Part shown: positions 52,012 to 61,493 of the stretch, piece after piece
How positions within the stretch are numbered: position 1 is the stretch's first letter
Layout of the letters: each line of letters starts with the position of its first letter
From: CAINEC01 sp046303115
GTDB lineage: Bacteria; Bacteroidota; Bacteroidia; AKYH767-A; OLB10
Reading direction: 5' to 3'
Assembly (NCBI GenBank): GCA_046303115.1
Contig: JBKCGZ010000143.1
Location: 19,542 to 83,541 of the forward strand
DNA: 64,000 bases
The notes under the pieces: generated by a model
What the model was told of the DNA's origin: nothing
Database searches by the model: none
What the model saw: the letters and a program-made list of their open reading frames with translations, nothing else
Translations under genes and position numbers: made by a program

Positions 52012-53694
52012 ATGATTACTTCAACCAATCAGGAAAAACTGGATTTATCTAAAACGAAAACGCCAACTGGCACCACCTTAAATTGTAAAGGATGGATTCA
52101 AGAAGCCGCTTTGCGTATGTTACATAACAACCTCGATCCCGATGTGGCAGAGCGCCCAGAGGATTTAATTGTATATGGCGGACGTGGGAAAGCAGCTCGT
52201 AATGTGGAGTCGTTTAATTTAATTGTGAAAGCGCTAAAAGAATTGAACGATGATGAAACATTAGTTGTGCAGAGTGGAAAGCCTGTTGCGATTCTTCCAA
52301 CACATAAGGATGCTCCTCGTGTAGTAATCAGCAATTCGCAGTTAGTACCGAAGTGGGCAACATGGGAGCATTTTGATGAGTTAGAGAAGAAAGGGTTGAT
52401 GATGTATGGACAAATGACTGCTGGCTCGTGGATATATATTGGCTCGCAAGGAATTGTTCAAGGTACGTATGAAACTTTTAATGCTGTGGCAGAAAAACAT
52501 TTTGGTGGTTCGTTAAAAGGACGCTTATGTGTTACAGCAGGCTTAGGTGGTATGGGTGGAGCTCAACCATTAGCCATCACCATGGCAGAAGGTGTTTGCC
52601 TTGCTGCAGAGGTTGAAGAATGGCGCGCACAAAAGCGTATCGAGACGCGTTACTTAGACGTGATTGAACATGATATTGATAAAGCAATTGATTTAGCGTT
52701 GGAGTTTAAAGCGAATGGAGAGAATAAATCGATTGGTGTTATTTGTACTGCAGTAAAATTATTACGCCGCTTGAAAGAGCGCGGAATTGTTCCTGATGTA
52801 TTAACTGATCAAACATCGGCGCACGATCCATTAGTTGGTTATTTACCAGAAGGTTTATCAAATGAAGAAGCGAATGTATTACGTGAAAAAGATCCGAAGC
52901 ATTTAGTAGACATGAGCTACGATGCAATGGCAGAGCACGTACAGTTGATGTTGGATTTACAGTCAATGGGAGCAATTACATTTGACTATGGAAATAATTT
53001 AAGAGCTCGTGCGCAAGAGCGTGGAATTAAAAATGCATTTGATTTCCCTGGTTTCGTACCAGCATATATTCGTCCGTTGTTTTGCGAAGGAAAAGGTCCG
53101 TTTAGATGGGCAGCTTTATCAGGAGACCCAGAAGATATTCGTGTAACGGATGAGGCTATCCTAAATTTATTCCCAGATAATGTTGGATTACATCGTTGGA
53201 TAAAAATGGCACAGGAGCGGATTGCGTTTCAAGGATTACCTGCTCGTATTTGCTGGATTGGACAAGGTGATAGAGAGAAAGCAGGTTTATTGTTTAATGA
53301 ATTAGTTAGAACTGGAAAAGTAAAAGCACCGATTGTAATTGGTCGTGATCACTTAGATACTGGTTCTGTGGCTAGCCCTAACCGTGAGACAGAAGCGATG
53401 TTAGATGGATCGGATGCTGTTGCAGACTGGCCAATATTAAATGCGTTGATTAATACAGCTGGTGGTGCATCGTGGGTAAGCTTACATCACGGTGGTGGTG
53501 TTGGAATGGGATATTCTATTCACTCAGGAATGGTGATTGTTGCTGATGGAACTGCTGATGCAGATGCGCGTTTGAAGCGTGTATTACATAACGATCCAGG
53601 TATGGGAGTTATTCGCCATATGGATGCAGGTTATGATATTGCATTAGACACTGCAAGAAAACATCGTTTAGATATTCGCGAGCGTTTGAAATAA
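52012..53694 (+). CDS. hutU: Urocanate hydratase
   Basis: 560 residues from ATG 52012. An ATG at 51970 would add 14 residues but lies inside the palindrome at 51950-51973. The enzyme binds NAD+ tightly (YGGRGKAARN near the N-terminus, TAGLGGMGGAQP for the dinucleotide) and has the active-site Cys segment in the C-terminal third (DHLDTGSVASP, HHGGGVGMGYS). It hydrates urocanate to imidazolonepropionate in histidine breakdown. No hutH, hutI or hutG is adjacent. Confidence 0.96.
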   Translation: MITSTNQEKLDLSKTKTPTGTTLNCKGWIQEAALRMLHNNLDPDVAERPEDLIVYGGRGKAARNVESFNLIVKALKELNDDETLVVQSGKPVAILPTHKDAPRVVISNSQLVPKWATWEHFDELEKKGLMMYGQMTAGSWIYIGSQGIVQGTYETFNAVAEKHFGGSLKGRLCVTAGLGGMGGAQPLAITMAEGVCLAAEVEEWRAQKRIETRYLDVIEHDIDKAIDLALEFKANGENKSIGVICTAVKLLRRLKERGIVPDVLTDQTSAHDPLVGYLPEGLSNEEANVLREKDPKHLVDMSYDAMAEHVQLMLDLQSMGAITFDYGNNLRARAQERGIKNAFDFPGFVPAYIRPLFCEGKGPFRWAALSGDPEDIRVTDEAILNLFPDNVGLHRWIKMAQERIAFQGLPARICWIGQGDREKAGLLFNELVRTGKVKAPIVIGRDHLDTGSVASPNRETEAMLDGSDAVADWPILNALINTAGGASWVSLHHGGGVGMGYSIHSGMVIVADGTADADARLKRVLHNDPGMGVIRHMDAGYDIALDTARKHRLDIRERLK

Positions 53695-53712
53695 AATTCA
53701 GTATTAAAAAGT

Positions 53713-53738
53713 AACCCCGTAGTACGTACTACGGGGTT
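53713..53738. terminator. Bidirectional terminator, hutU / lysyl-oxidase-like gene
   Basis: 26-bp perfect palindrome; each half is AACCCCGTAGTAC. The hairpin is flanked by A- and T-runs between convergent genes. Confidence 0.85.
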
Positions 53739-53758
53739 TTTATTGGTTTGAAGTTTTA

Positions 53759-56173
53759 CTATTTCACTTTGATGATGCGCGTAGAGAGTGTGATATTCTC
53801 ATTTTTCACTTCTAAGAAATAAACACCTTCGGGAAGATTATTTGTTTCTAGTTGATTATCGCGGCTATTAAAATGCTCTACTGATTTTGTCTGAACAATT
53901 TGTCCAAGTGGATTAATTAAATTGATAACAACTTGCTTTCCGTTAAATGTTGGACAATTTACCGTGATGGTATTTTTAAATGGATTAGGAGCAGCTGTTA
54001 GCAAACTACTATTCGACACATATCCGATACCGGTAGTATTGATAGTAACGCATCCGTTTACAATTGCATGATTAGCTTCTTCGTAATCTGAATTGACAGC
54101 TGAGTAAAAATCATCAATACAAACTAAAGTCGAAGTAGTAGATTGATAATACACTCTGAACATTGGAACAGCTACCGTTTGTTTAGTTAAGGACACTTCG
54201 TCAATTGCCAATGCCACTACTCTACCGTTTGAAGGAACAAAGGCAATGTAAGGGTTAAACAAAGGACTAATATTTTTAATTGAATCAATGATTAATCCGG
54301 AGATATGAAAATCTACACCAAGTAATCGCCCATCAGGATTAGCAATAGCTACATCAATAAATTTGTTTTGTGTATTGACACTGTCGATGCTGATGTAAAC
54401 CGTTTGCAAAACATTCTTTAAATTTTTAGGAAAGTCGCAATGCGAATGCGTGATACTTGTCCCGTTCGGATGCGTATGCGTTCCAGCAGAATCACGAATA
54501 CAACCATTCAATTTAGCTGCATCAGTTACTGTTAATTTGTTGTCACCATTTAAATCGTTGCAAGGCGTTACATTAGCAAGGTTAACAATATCGATACAAT
54601 AGTTAATTAAATCGATTGAATCACGATCAGCATCAATATCCCAATCGCCGGACAAACGAGAACCATTACAATCACCAATACAATCTTTCTTTGCCAAACC
54701 GAATGTATCTCCTAAACAATCAACAATAGGAACACACGATGGTGTATTATTAAGTGTTGCGACAATATTACCCGTCGCTCGTGATAAATTAAAGCACATA
54801 TACGCCACGTTATTCGAATAATCCGTTTCTACATGTCCGAGTTTATCTGGCGACTGGTCCCAATTTACTTTAACAACTAATGTATATTTTCCATCAGGAA
54901 CATCGGTAATATCTATCCATTGACAAGATAAGCCTGAGCTATACTCATCGGCACATCCCGCAGAGATACCCATATTTCCACAGCCATATTTTGCAGTACC
55001 TGTGAAGCACATTAAATCAAGTACACAAAATCCATTTTTAAAACCGACTTGCATTTCATTTTGCAGAGAGTCATACAGTTCATACTTCGCATATCCTGCA
55101 TAATGCCAGTGTCCGTGGCAGTTATCAAAAACAAATTGCGAGTTTCCTGTTTGTGGCGGACCGATATAATAATCTTGATCACCATCGTTGGAAATACGTG
55201 TTGTAAAATTAATTATATCACGTTGACCATATCCTGAAGTACATCCTTCGCCAATTAAACAAACATCGTTACCATTGATTGAAGAAACATAAAGTGAATT
55301 GCGTAATACATTTTGATCAACAACTAAATCAGGACCGTGATTACAATTTGGATCGCCTGGGTATATACATGTATTGTTGTCAATACTTGCAAGCGGATTA
55401 AAATTACATGCAGTAGAATCCATGCAGCCCACAATAGGTCCGCCATAAGTAATTTGCCACGTTATGTTGCTATCAATACAAGACGAATCACCACCCACAC
55501 GTATGTAATAAGTTTGACCAGCCTGTAAACCAGCAGGCAAGTATGATTGAATACCACAAGCATCATCATTGTAGTAAATTGTTCCATACTGAAGTGAATC
55601 CCAGACTAAATTATTGCAATGATCATACACCCAAAGTCGTGTATTGCAGGTATTATCCGGAAAGCATGCGCTAATATTAAACATACCAGTAGAATCTGGA
55701 GTAAACTCATACCATGTTGATGCACCTACTGAATTATAAATTGTGTCCTGATAAGCAGTAAATGCGTCGCTGCAATAAGACCCTGGAGGACAATTAACAT
55801 AAGAGGTCGCAGAATACGTAAACTGTCCTCCACTATCAGCTACTGCTCCATTCACCGACAAAGTATAATGACCGATTCCGTAGTTACAGCAAATACCATC
55901 ACCATAGGAATCCTGAATAATAAATTTTACACAAGTACCCGTAGGAACACAGATTGAATCAGCATAAAATGATGCGACTGCCATACCTTGTTGGCTTGAA
56001 AGTAAGATAGCACCGGTATTGTTATATAGACTCCAACTTGTTTCCTGGGGATAATTATCAGTTAAAAGTTCGACTTTGATAAGGTCATAACCGGCAGGAC
56101 ACTGTGCTTTTAAAGCAGTTGAAAATGAAAAACAAAAGAGAATCAATGCGATAATTCGGATGTATTTATTCAT
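53759..56173 (-). CDS. T9SS-secreted lysyl-oxidase-like protein
   Basis: 804 residues from ATG 56173, which begins the signal peptide; ATG 56203 is upstream. Regions in order: N-terminal beta-domains with many Cys (25-245), a short GCMDSTACNFNP repeat (249-272), a lysyl oxidase domain (280-465), a dockerin-like part (about 500-562, DLNGDNKLTVTDAAKL), a cohesin-like/beta region, and a T9SS type A sorting domain. In the lysyl oxidase domain the copper site CHGHWH has His353, 355 and 357. Both residues that form the LTQ cofactor in animal LOX are present: Lys379 (GFKNGFC) and Tyr411 (EYSSGLSCQWIDITDV). It is probably an active extracellular amine oxidase. Confidence 0.85.
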   Translation of the reverse strand: MNKYIRIIALILFCFSFSTALKAQCPAGYDLIKVELLTDNYPQETSWSLYNNTGAILLSSQQGMAVASFYADSICVPTGTCVKFIIQDSYGDGICCNYGIGHYTLSVNGAVADSGGQFTYSATSYVNCPPGSYCSDAFTAYQDTIYNSVGASTWYEFTPDSTGMFNISACFPDNTCNTRLWVYDHCNNLVWDSLQYGTIYYNDDACGIQSYLPAGLQAGQTYYIRVGGDSSCIDSNITWQITYGGPIVGCMDSTACNFNPLASIDNNTCIYPGDPNCNHGPDLVVDQNVLRNSLYVSSINGNDVCLIGEGCTSGYGQRDIINFTTRISNDGDQDYYIGPPQTGNSQFVFDNCHGHWHYAGYAKYELYDSLQNEMQVGFKNGFCVLDLMCFTGTAKYGCGNMGISAGCADEYSSGLSCQWIDITDVPDGKYTLVVKVNWDQSPDKLGHVETDYSNNVAYMCFNLSRATGNIVATLNNTPSCVPIVDCLGDTFGLAKKDCIGDCNGSRLSGDWDIDADRDSIDLINYCIDIVNLANVTPCNDLNGDNKLTVTDAAKLNGCIRDSAGTHTHPNGTSITHSHCDFPKNLKNVLQTVYISIDSVNTQNKFIDVAIANPDGRLLGVDFHISGLIIDSIKNISPLFNPYIAFVPSNGRVVALAIDEVSLTKQTVAVPMFRVYYQSTTSTLVCIDDFYSAVNSDYEEANHAIVNGCVTINTTGIGYVSNSSLLTAAPNPFKNTITVNCPTFNGKQVVINLINPLGQIVQTKSVEHFNSRDNQLETNNLPEGVYFLEVKNENITLSTRIIKVK

Positions 56174-56310
56174 AAGTAAATTTTGATTTTCAATATTAAG
56201 CATTTTTTCAATTACTACAGTGATTAAAAAAGTCTCGATTTGTTAAAAACTATTTATTAAAAATTAGACTTAATAGCCATTAAAATTCCATTCATCAGAA
56301 AGTGAAGATG

Positions 56311-56318
56311 TATATTTG
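56311..56318 (+). promoter_or_regulatory. -7 box of uvrD, 7 nt from ATG
   Basis: TATATTTG with its G 7 bases before the A of ATG 56325; the in-frame TTG at 56316 lies inside the box and is not the start. Confidence 0.5.
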
Positions 56319-56324
56319 TGGCTT

Positions 56325-58715
56325 ATGTCAGAATATTTACAACAATTAAACGAAGCGCAGTGTGATGCAGTTGTTCAGACAGAGGGCCCAGTGATGATTA
56401 TTGCAGGTGCAGGCTCAGGAAAAACAAGAGTATTAACCTTTCGAATAGCACATTTATTAAATAACGGCGTTGATGCATTTCAGATATTGGCTTTAACATT
56501 TACGAATAAAGCTGCACGTGAAATGAAAGAGCGGATCAATAAGGTAGCAGGAACAGAAGCGAAGAACTTATGGATGGGTACATTTCACTCGGTATTTGCG
56601 AAAATTTTACGCATTGAAGCAGATAAAATTGGATTTCCGACCAACTTTACTATTTACGATAGTGATGATAGTAAAAGTTTGATGCGCGATATTTTGAAAG
56701 AGCAAAATTTAGATGATAAAACATACAAACCTTCTGTTGTTTTAAATCGTATTTCTAGTGCAAAAAATAATTTATACAACTGGCAGCAATATGCTCATAA
56801 TCCAGAAGTATTAAGTGAGGATAAAAGCACTGGCCGCCCGCTAACAGCTACACTTTTTGAGATGTATAGCAAGCGTTGCTTTAATGCATCGGCTATGGAC
56901 TTTGATGATATTTTGTACTACACCTGGAAATTATTTCAAGACCATCCAGATGTATTGTACAAGTATCAGAATAAATTCAAGTACATCATGGTGGATGAGT
57001 TTCAAGACACCAACTATGTGCAGTATGTAATCGTAAGAAAATTATCTGCGCAACATCAGAACATCTGTGTGGTAGGTGACGATGCACAAAGTATTTATGC
57101 ATTCCGCGGAGCAAATATTCAGAACATTTTAAATTTTGAAAAAGATTATCCTGAATTAAGAACTTTTAAGCTTGAGCAAAATTACCGCAGCACAAAAATG
57201 ATTGTTCAAGCTGCGAATAGTATAATTGCTAAGAATAAACATCAATTAAAAAAGGATGTTTGGACCGATAATCACTACGGTGAAAAAATTAAAGTAATTA
57301 AATCGCTTTCTGATAATGAAGAAGGCAACATGGTTGCTAATTCCATTTTTCAGGAGAAGATGAACCATCAATTGCACAATAAAGACTTTGCTATTTTATA
57401 TCGTACCAATGCACAGTCGCGATCGATGGAAGAAGCATTAAGACGATTAAATATTCCTTATCGTGTCTATGGCGGCACTTCGTTTTACAATCGAAAAGAG
57501 ATTAAAGATTTATTAGCTTATTTCCGCTTAGCAATTAATCCAAGTGATGAAGAAGCAATCAAACGAATCATTAACTACCCTACTCGAGGAATTGGAAAAA
57601 CAACGCTCGATAAATTAGTTGCAACAGCAGTCAATGAAGGAAAAAGTTTGTGGGAGATTTTATGCAATGTTGAAACAGGAACAACACAATTAAACTCTGG
57701 AACAAGAGAAAAGATTAGTGCATTTGCCACGATGGTAAAGAGTTGGCAAATCATGTTGCCTACGCATAACGCTTACGATTTAGCTCATCATATTGCAGGT
57801 GCTTGCGGATTACTTACCGAATTATATGCTGATAGAACGCCAGAAGGAATTAGTCATTACGAAAACGTGCAAGAGTTATTGAATGGTATTAAAGAGTTTT
57901 GTGATTCAGGAGAAGTTCCGTTAGAAGTGCCATCTGCTGAAATAGCACAGAATGGTATTAGAACATTGGATTTATACTTACAGGATATTGCATTGCTGAC
58001 AGATGCTGATAATGATAAAGATGATGATGATAATAAAGTCATGCTAATGACTATTCATAGTGCTAAAGGATTAGAGTTTATGAATGTTTATGTTGTTGGA
58101 ATGGAGGAGGCTTTATTTCCATCACAACTAGCCTTGAATTCACGTACGGAGTTAGAAGAAGAGCGAAGATTATTTTATGTAGCGGTTACTCGTGCTGAAC
58201 GCAAACTGACATTATCGTATGCGGTGAGTCGTTATAAATGGGGCAACCTGGTTAACTCAGCTCCAAGTCGTTTTTTAGAGGAGATTGATGAAGATTGCTT
58301 AGAAATTATAAATACAGTTCCGAAAGCCAGAACATTTAATGATGATGATACGCGTAGCTCATGGGGAGGAGGAAATAACTTCGGAATGAAGCAGCGGTAT
58401 ACGAATCAAAATGGGCTGCAGAAAAAGACGGAAACTCCGAAAAATACTGCTCCTCCAAAACCAAGTGGTATTCCCGTAGGATTTAAAAAAGTAACCAACG
58501 CGCAACCTGCTTCAAGTACAAGCAACAGCGACTTTGTAGCGGATGAACCTTCGAAGATTCAGGTGGGCATGAATGTGAATCACCAGCGCTTTGGCAATGG
58601 ACAAGTAATAAGCATTGAAGGCAGATTTCCCGACAGTAAAGCAATCATATTATTTGAACAGGAAGGGCAGAAGCAACTCTTACTTAAGTTTGCCAAACTT
58701 AAAATTCTGAATTAA
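56325..58715 (+). CDS. uvrD: UvrD/PcrA-type DNA helicase
   Basis: 796 residues. It is an SF1A helicase: motif I GAGSGKT (28-34), motif Ia LTFTNKAAREMKERI, motif II VDEFQDTN, motif III GDDAQSIYAFRGA, motif IV LEQNYRS, motif V TIHSAKGLEF and motif VI VAVTRAERKL. The C-terminus has the Tudor-like RNA-polymerase-binding module of PcrA/UvrD (VGMNVNHQRFGNGQVISIEG). It removes UvrABC products and displaces blocked polymerases. PcrA and UvrD cannot be told apart by motif alone. Confidence 0.96.
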   Translation: MSEYLQQLNEAQCDAVVQTEGPVMIIAGAGSGKTRVLTFRIAHLLNNGVDAFQILALTFTNKAAREMKERINKVAGTEAKNLWMGTFHSVFAKILRIEADKIGFPTNFTIYDSDDSKSLMRDILKEQNLDDKTYKPSVVLNRISSAKNNLYNWQQYAHNPEVLSEDKSTGRPLTATLFEMYSKRCFNASAMDFDDILYYTWKLFQDHPDVLYKYQNKFKYIMVDEFQDTNYVQYVIVRKLSAQHQNICVVGDDAQSIYAFRGANIQNILNFEKDYPELRTFKLEQNYRSTKMIVQAANSIIAKNKHQLKKDVWTDNHYGEKIKVIKSLSDNEEGNMVANSIFQEKMNHQLHNKDFAILYRTNAQSRSMEEALRRLNIPYRVYGGTSFYNRKEIKDLLAYFRLAINPSDEEAIKRIINYPTRGIGKTTLDKLVATAVNEGKSLWEILCNVETGTTQLNSGTREKISAFATMVKSWQIMLPTHNAYDLAHHIAGACGLLTELYADRTPEGISHYENVQELLNGIKEFCDSGEVPLEVPSAEIAQNGIRTLDLYLQDIALLTDADNDKDDDDNKVMLMTIHSAKGLEFMNVYVVGMEEALFPSQLALNSRTELEEERRLFYVAVTRAERKLTLSYAVSRYKWGNLVNSAPSRFLEEIDEDCLEIINTVPKARTFNDDDTRSSWGGGNNFGMKQRYTNQNGLQKKTETPKNTAPPKPSGIPVGFKKVTNAQPASSTSNSDFVADEPSKIQVGMNVNHQRFGNGQVISIEGRFPDSKAIILFEQEGQKQLLLKFAKLKILN

Positions 58716-58784
58716 GCAAAAATTGTTGTACCTTGCGTGTTGAAATTTAACTAGAATTATTTTCTCTTTGAAATAATAATCGGT

Positions 58785-58792
58785 TAATTTTG
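58785..58792 (+). promoter_or_regulatory. -7 box ahead of the upstream ORF
   Basis: TAATTTTG with its G 6 bases before the A of ATG 58798. TTTG lies 14 bases upstream, shorter than ideal. Confidence 0.45.
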
Positions 58793-58797
58793 TTGTT

Positions 58798-58854
58798 ATG
58801 CAGTTATTGTGTTTGATAACAGACTGCTCTAAAATCAAGAATTATTTTAATTAA
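58798..58854 (+). CDS. 18-codon upstream ORF coupled to DUF4290
   Basis: ATG 58798 to TAA 58852-58854; translation MQLLCLITDCSKIKNYFN. The stop shares its last base with the ATG of the DUF4290 gene (TAATG), and the -7 box places transcription start at its ATG. The arrangement looks like a leaderless leader peptide that couples translation to the DUF4290-murA unit. It has no rare-codon or amino-acid runs typical of attenuators. Confidence 0.4.
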   Translation: MQLLCLITDCSKIKNYFN

Positions 58855-59495
58855 TGGAATATAACACATCCCGAGCATCGCTCATTTTTCCCGAATACGG
58901 ACGCGCCATTCAAGAAATGGTGAATTATGCAAAAGAATTACCTACTAAAGAAGAGAGGACTGCTGCTGCTAAAACAATTGTAAACGCCATGGCTGTTTTA
59001 CATCCCCAGCAAAAAGACATGACAGACTACCGTCATAAATTATGGGATCATTTGTTCATTATTGCTGACTTTAACCTTGATTGCGAATCACCTTACCCAA
59101 TGCCTGATCCAGAGATTGTGAGTAAGAAGCCTAAACCTATTACTTATCCGCAAAAGAATATCCGCATGCGCCACTATGGAAGCATTGTTGAGAAAATGAT
59201 TGCAGAAGCAAAGAATATGGAAGAAGGTGCAGAGCGTGAAAGCGTAATAGAGCAAATTGCGAATTTTATGAAGATGAGTTATCTTACATGGAATCGTGAT
59301 ACGGTTAGTGATGAATTAATTTTTGATCAATTGAAAGAATTTTCGGGTGGGTTATTATCGGTGAAAGAAGATACAAAGCTGGCAACTAAGTTTGTCGATT
59401 TACAAGACACCAGCAGAAATCGTAATCACCATAACAACAATAACAAAAATCATCGCTCAGGTAAAAAACGTAATGGATTTAACCGTGGAAAATAA
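58854..59495 (+). CDS. DUF4290 family protein
   Basis: 213 residues. A helical domain (about 1-185) has YNTSRASLIFPEYGRAIQEMVNYA and a second region YPQKNIRMRHYGSIVEKMI, followed by a His/Asn-rich basic tail (NHHNNNNKNHRSGKKRNG). It is a Bacteroidota family of unknown function located directly before murA in this phylum. It overlaps murA by 23 bases, so the two products are probably needed together. Confidence 0.88.
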   Translation: MEYNTSRASLIFPEYGRAIQEMVNYAKELPTKEERTAAAKTIVNAMAVLHPQQKDMTDYRHKLWDHLFIIADFNLDCESPYPMPDPEIVSKKPKPITYPQKNIRMRHYGSIVEKMIAEAKNMEEGAERESVIEQIANFMKMSYLTWNRDTVSDELIFDQLKEFSGGLLSVKEDTKLATKFVDLQDTSRNRNHHNNNNKNHRSGKKRNGFNRGK

Positions 59496-60819
59496 TTTAA
59501 CAGAAGTGGCTACAGGAACAAGTTTTGAAATTATTGGAGGAACTAAACTATCAGGTAGTATAGAACCTCAAGGTGCAAAAAACGAAGCATTACAAGTGCT
59601 ATGTACCGTATTACTCACCAATGAGCGAGTAATTATTGAAAACGTTCCGGAAATCAGAGATGTATTAAAGCTGATTGAACTCCTTGAAAAAATGGGAGTT
59701 GTTGTTGAGCGAATCAAAGCAAATGTTTATTCGTTTGAAGCATCGAATGTAAACATGGACTATCTGCAAACGAAAGAGTTTGCTAAGTTAGCCTCTGCCC
59801 TACGTGGTTCAATTATGATTGTTGGTCCGTTGTTAGCCCGCTTTGGCAAAGCAAGTATTCCGAAGCCAGGTGGTGATAAAATCGGACGTAGAAGATTAGA
59901 TACGCACTTTATAGGATTTCAAAGTTTAGGTGCAAAGTTCGACTTCGACGGAACAGAGAACTTTTTTACTGTAGAAGCAAAGGAACTGAAAGGTACTTAC
60001 ATGCATTTAGATGAGGCCTCAGTTACTGGAACTGCAAATATTGTCATGGCGGCTGTAATGGCTAAAGGCACGACTACGATCTATAATGCAGCCTGCGAAC
60101 CTTACTTGCAACAGCTTTGCAAAATGCTAAATGCAATGGGCGCAAAAATTACCGGTATTGGTTCAAACATGCTGGTAATTGAAGGGGTAGAAAAAATGCA
60201 TGGAACGCAGCATCGTATTTTGCCTGATATGATTGAAGTGGGTTCCTTCATTGGACTAGCAGCAATGACACAGAGCGAATTAACGATTAAAAATGTAGGA
60301 TTACAACATTTAGGAATTATACCAGCTACTTTTCAGCGTTTAGGAATTAAAATGGAATTCAGAGGGGATGATATTTACATTCCTGCTCAGGAGAAATATG
60401 AAATTGATACTTTCATTGATGGCTCTATCTTAACGATTGCCGATCAGATCTGGCCAGGTTTTACTCCGGATTTAATCAGTGTTGTTTTAGTAACAGCAAC
60501 ACAGGCGGTAGGTACAGTATTGATTCATCAGAAAATGTTCGAGAGTCGTTTGTTCTTCGTAGATAAGTTGATTGATATGGGCGCTCAGATCATTTTATGC
60601 GACCCACATCGTGCAACAGTTATTGGATTAGGAAGAAAGCATCCATTAAAAGGAATTCAAATGACCTCTCCTGATATTCGTGCAGGGGTAGCCTTATTGA
60701 TTGCGGCTATGTCGGCTAAAGGCAAGAGTGTTATTCATAATATTGAACAAATTGATAGAGGGTACGAACGCATTGACGAACGATTAAATGCATTAGGTGC
60801 TCAAATAAAAAGAATTTAA
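59473..60819 (+). CDS. murA: UDP-GlcNAc enolpyruvyltransferase, Asp-type
   Basis: 448 residues from ATG 59473, within the DUF4290 3' end. It has the EPT fold: IIGGTKLSGSIEPQGAKNEALQ at the start and RGSIMIVGPLLARFGKA mid-protein. The active-site loop reads PGGDKIGRRRLD: the position of E. coli Cys115 is Asp135. MurA adds enolpyruvate to UDP-GlcNAc, the first committed step of peptidoglycan synthesis. Asp at this position is known to keep activity and to block alkylation by fosfomycin. Confidence 0.97.
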   Translation: MDLTVENNLTEVATGTSFEIIGGTKLSGSIEPQGAKNEALQVLCTVLLTNERVIIENVPEIRDVLKLIELLEKMGVVVERIKANVYSFEASNVNMDYLQTKEFAKLASALRGSIMIVGPLLARFGKASIPKPGGDKIGRRRLDTHFIGFQSLGAKFDFDGTENFFTVEAKELKGTYMHLDEASVTGTANIVMAAVMAKGTTTIYNAACEPYLQQLCKMLNAMGAKITGIGSNMLVIEGVEKMHGTQHRILPDMIEVGSFIGLAAMTQSELTIKNVGLQHLGIIPATFQRLGIKMEFRGDDIYIPAQEKYEIDTFIDGSILTIADQIWPGFTPDLISVVLVTATQAVGTVLIHQKMFESRLFFVDKLIDMGAQIILCDPHRATVIGLGRKHPLKGIQMTSPDIRAGVALLIAAMSAKGKSVIHNIEQIDRGYERIDERLNALGAQIKRI

Positions 60820-60870
60820 TTTCGTTGGTATTATATTTGCCAACGGGCCGCGACTAAAAAAAACAGACAT

Positions 60871-61407
60871 ATGAAAAAACTTCATTTAATTACATTAATC
60901 TCTGCGATTACCATTTCAGCAATTACTTTCATTTATTGCGAGGCGCAGGATGCAAAAACAGGAACAAAAGTAGGAGACAAAGCAATTGACTTAGCTTTCA
61001 CTACACCTGAAGGAAAAACATTAGCCTTGTCATCATTAAAAGGCAAAGTGGTATTATTAGATTTTTGGGCAAGCTGGTGCGGTCCATGCAGAAGAGAGAA
61101 CCCAAATGTGGTTGCTGCATACAACAAGTACAAAGATTCAAAATTCGTTAACGGAAAAGGATTCACAATTTACAATGTATCGCTTGATAATAACAAAGAC
61201 GCTTGGATGAAAGCTATTCAGCAAGATGGTTTAGTTTGGCCAAACCATGTAAGCGACTTAGGTGGATGGCAAAGTCGCGGTGCCCAGATTTACGGAGTAA
61301 ATTCAATCCCAGCTAACTATTTAATTGATGGCAGAGGTGTCATTGTTGGAACAAACCTAAGAGGACCAGCATTAGATCAAAAATTAGAAGAGTTATTGTC
61401 AAAATAA
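60871..61407 (+). CDS. TlpA-like thioredoxin, membrane-anchored or lipoprotein
   Basis: 178 residues. The N-terminal hydrophobic segment (about 7-22) ends IYC-EAQ, a possible but imperfect lipobox. A thioredoxin domain follows, with FWASWCGPCRREN (Cys70, Cys73) and the cis-Pro region NSIPANYLI. Periplasmic TlpA/ResA proteins reduce or relay disulfides. Its substrate is unknown. A TATATTTG box is at 60832-60839, and a terminator follows. Confidence 0.88.
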   Translation: MKKLHLITLISAITISAITFIYCEAQDAKTGTKVGDKAIDLAFTTPEGKTLALSSLKGKVVLLDFWASWCGPCRRENPNVVAAYNKYKDSKFVNGKGFTIYNVSLDNNKDAWMKAIQQDGLVWPNHVSDLGGWQSRGAQIYGVNSIPANYLIDGRGVIVGTNLRGPALDQKLEELLSK

Positions 61408-61426
61408 CCGAATTCAACAGCATTTT

Positions 61427-61455
61427 AAAAGCTCCGTATTTCACGGGGCTTTTTT
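61427..61455 (+). terminator. Terminator of the TlpA-like gene
   Basis: AAAAGCTCCGT (61427-61437), loop ATTTC, ACGGGGCTTTT (61443-61453, one T-G wobble), then Ts. Confidence 0.8.
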
Positions 61456-61493
61456 ATTTAATTTTGTCTGCCAATTTGACCTCAATTATTGAG

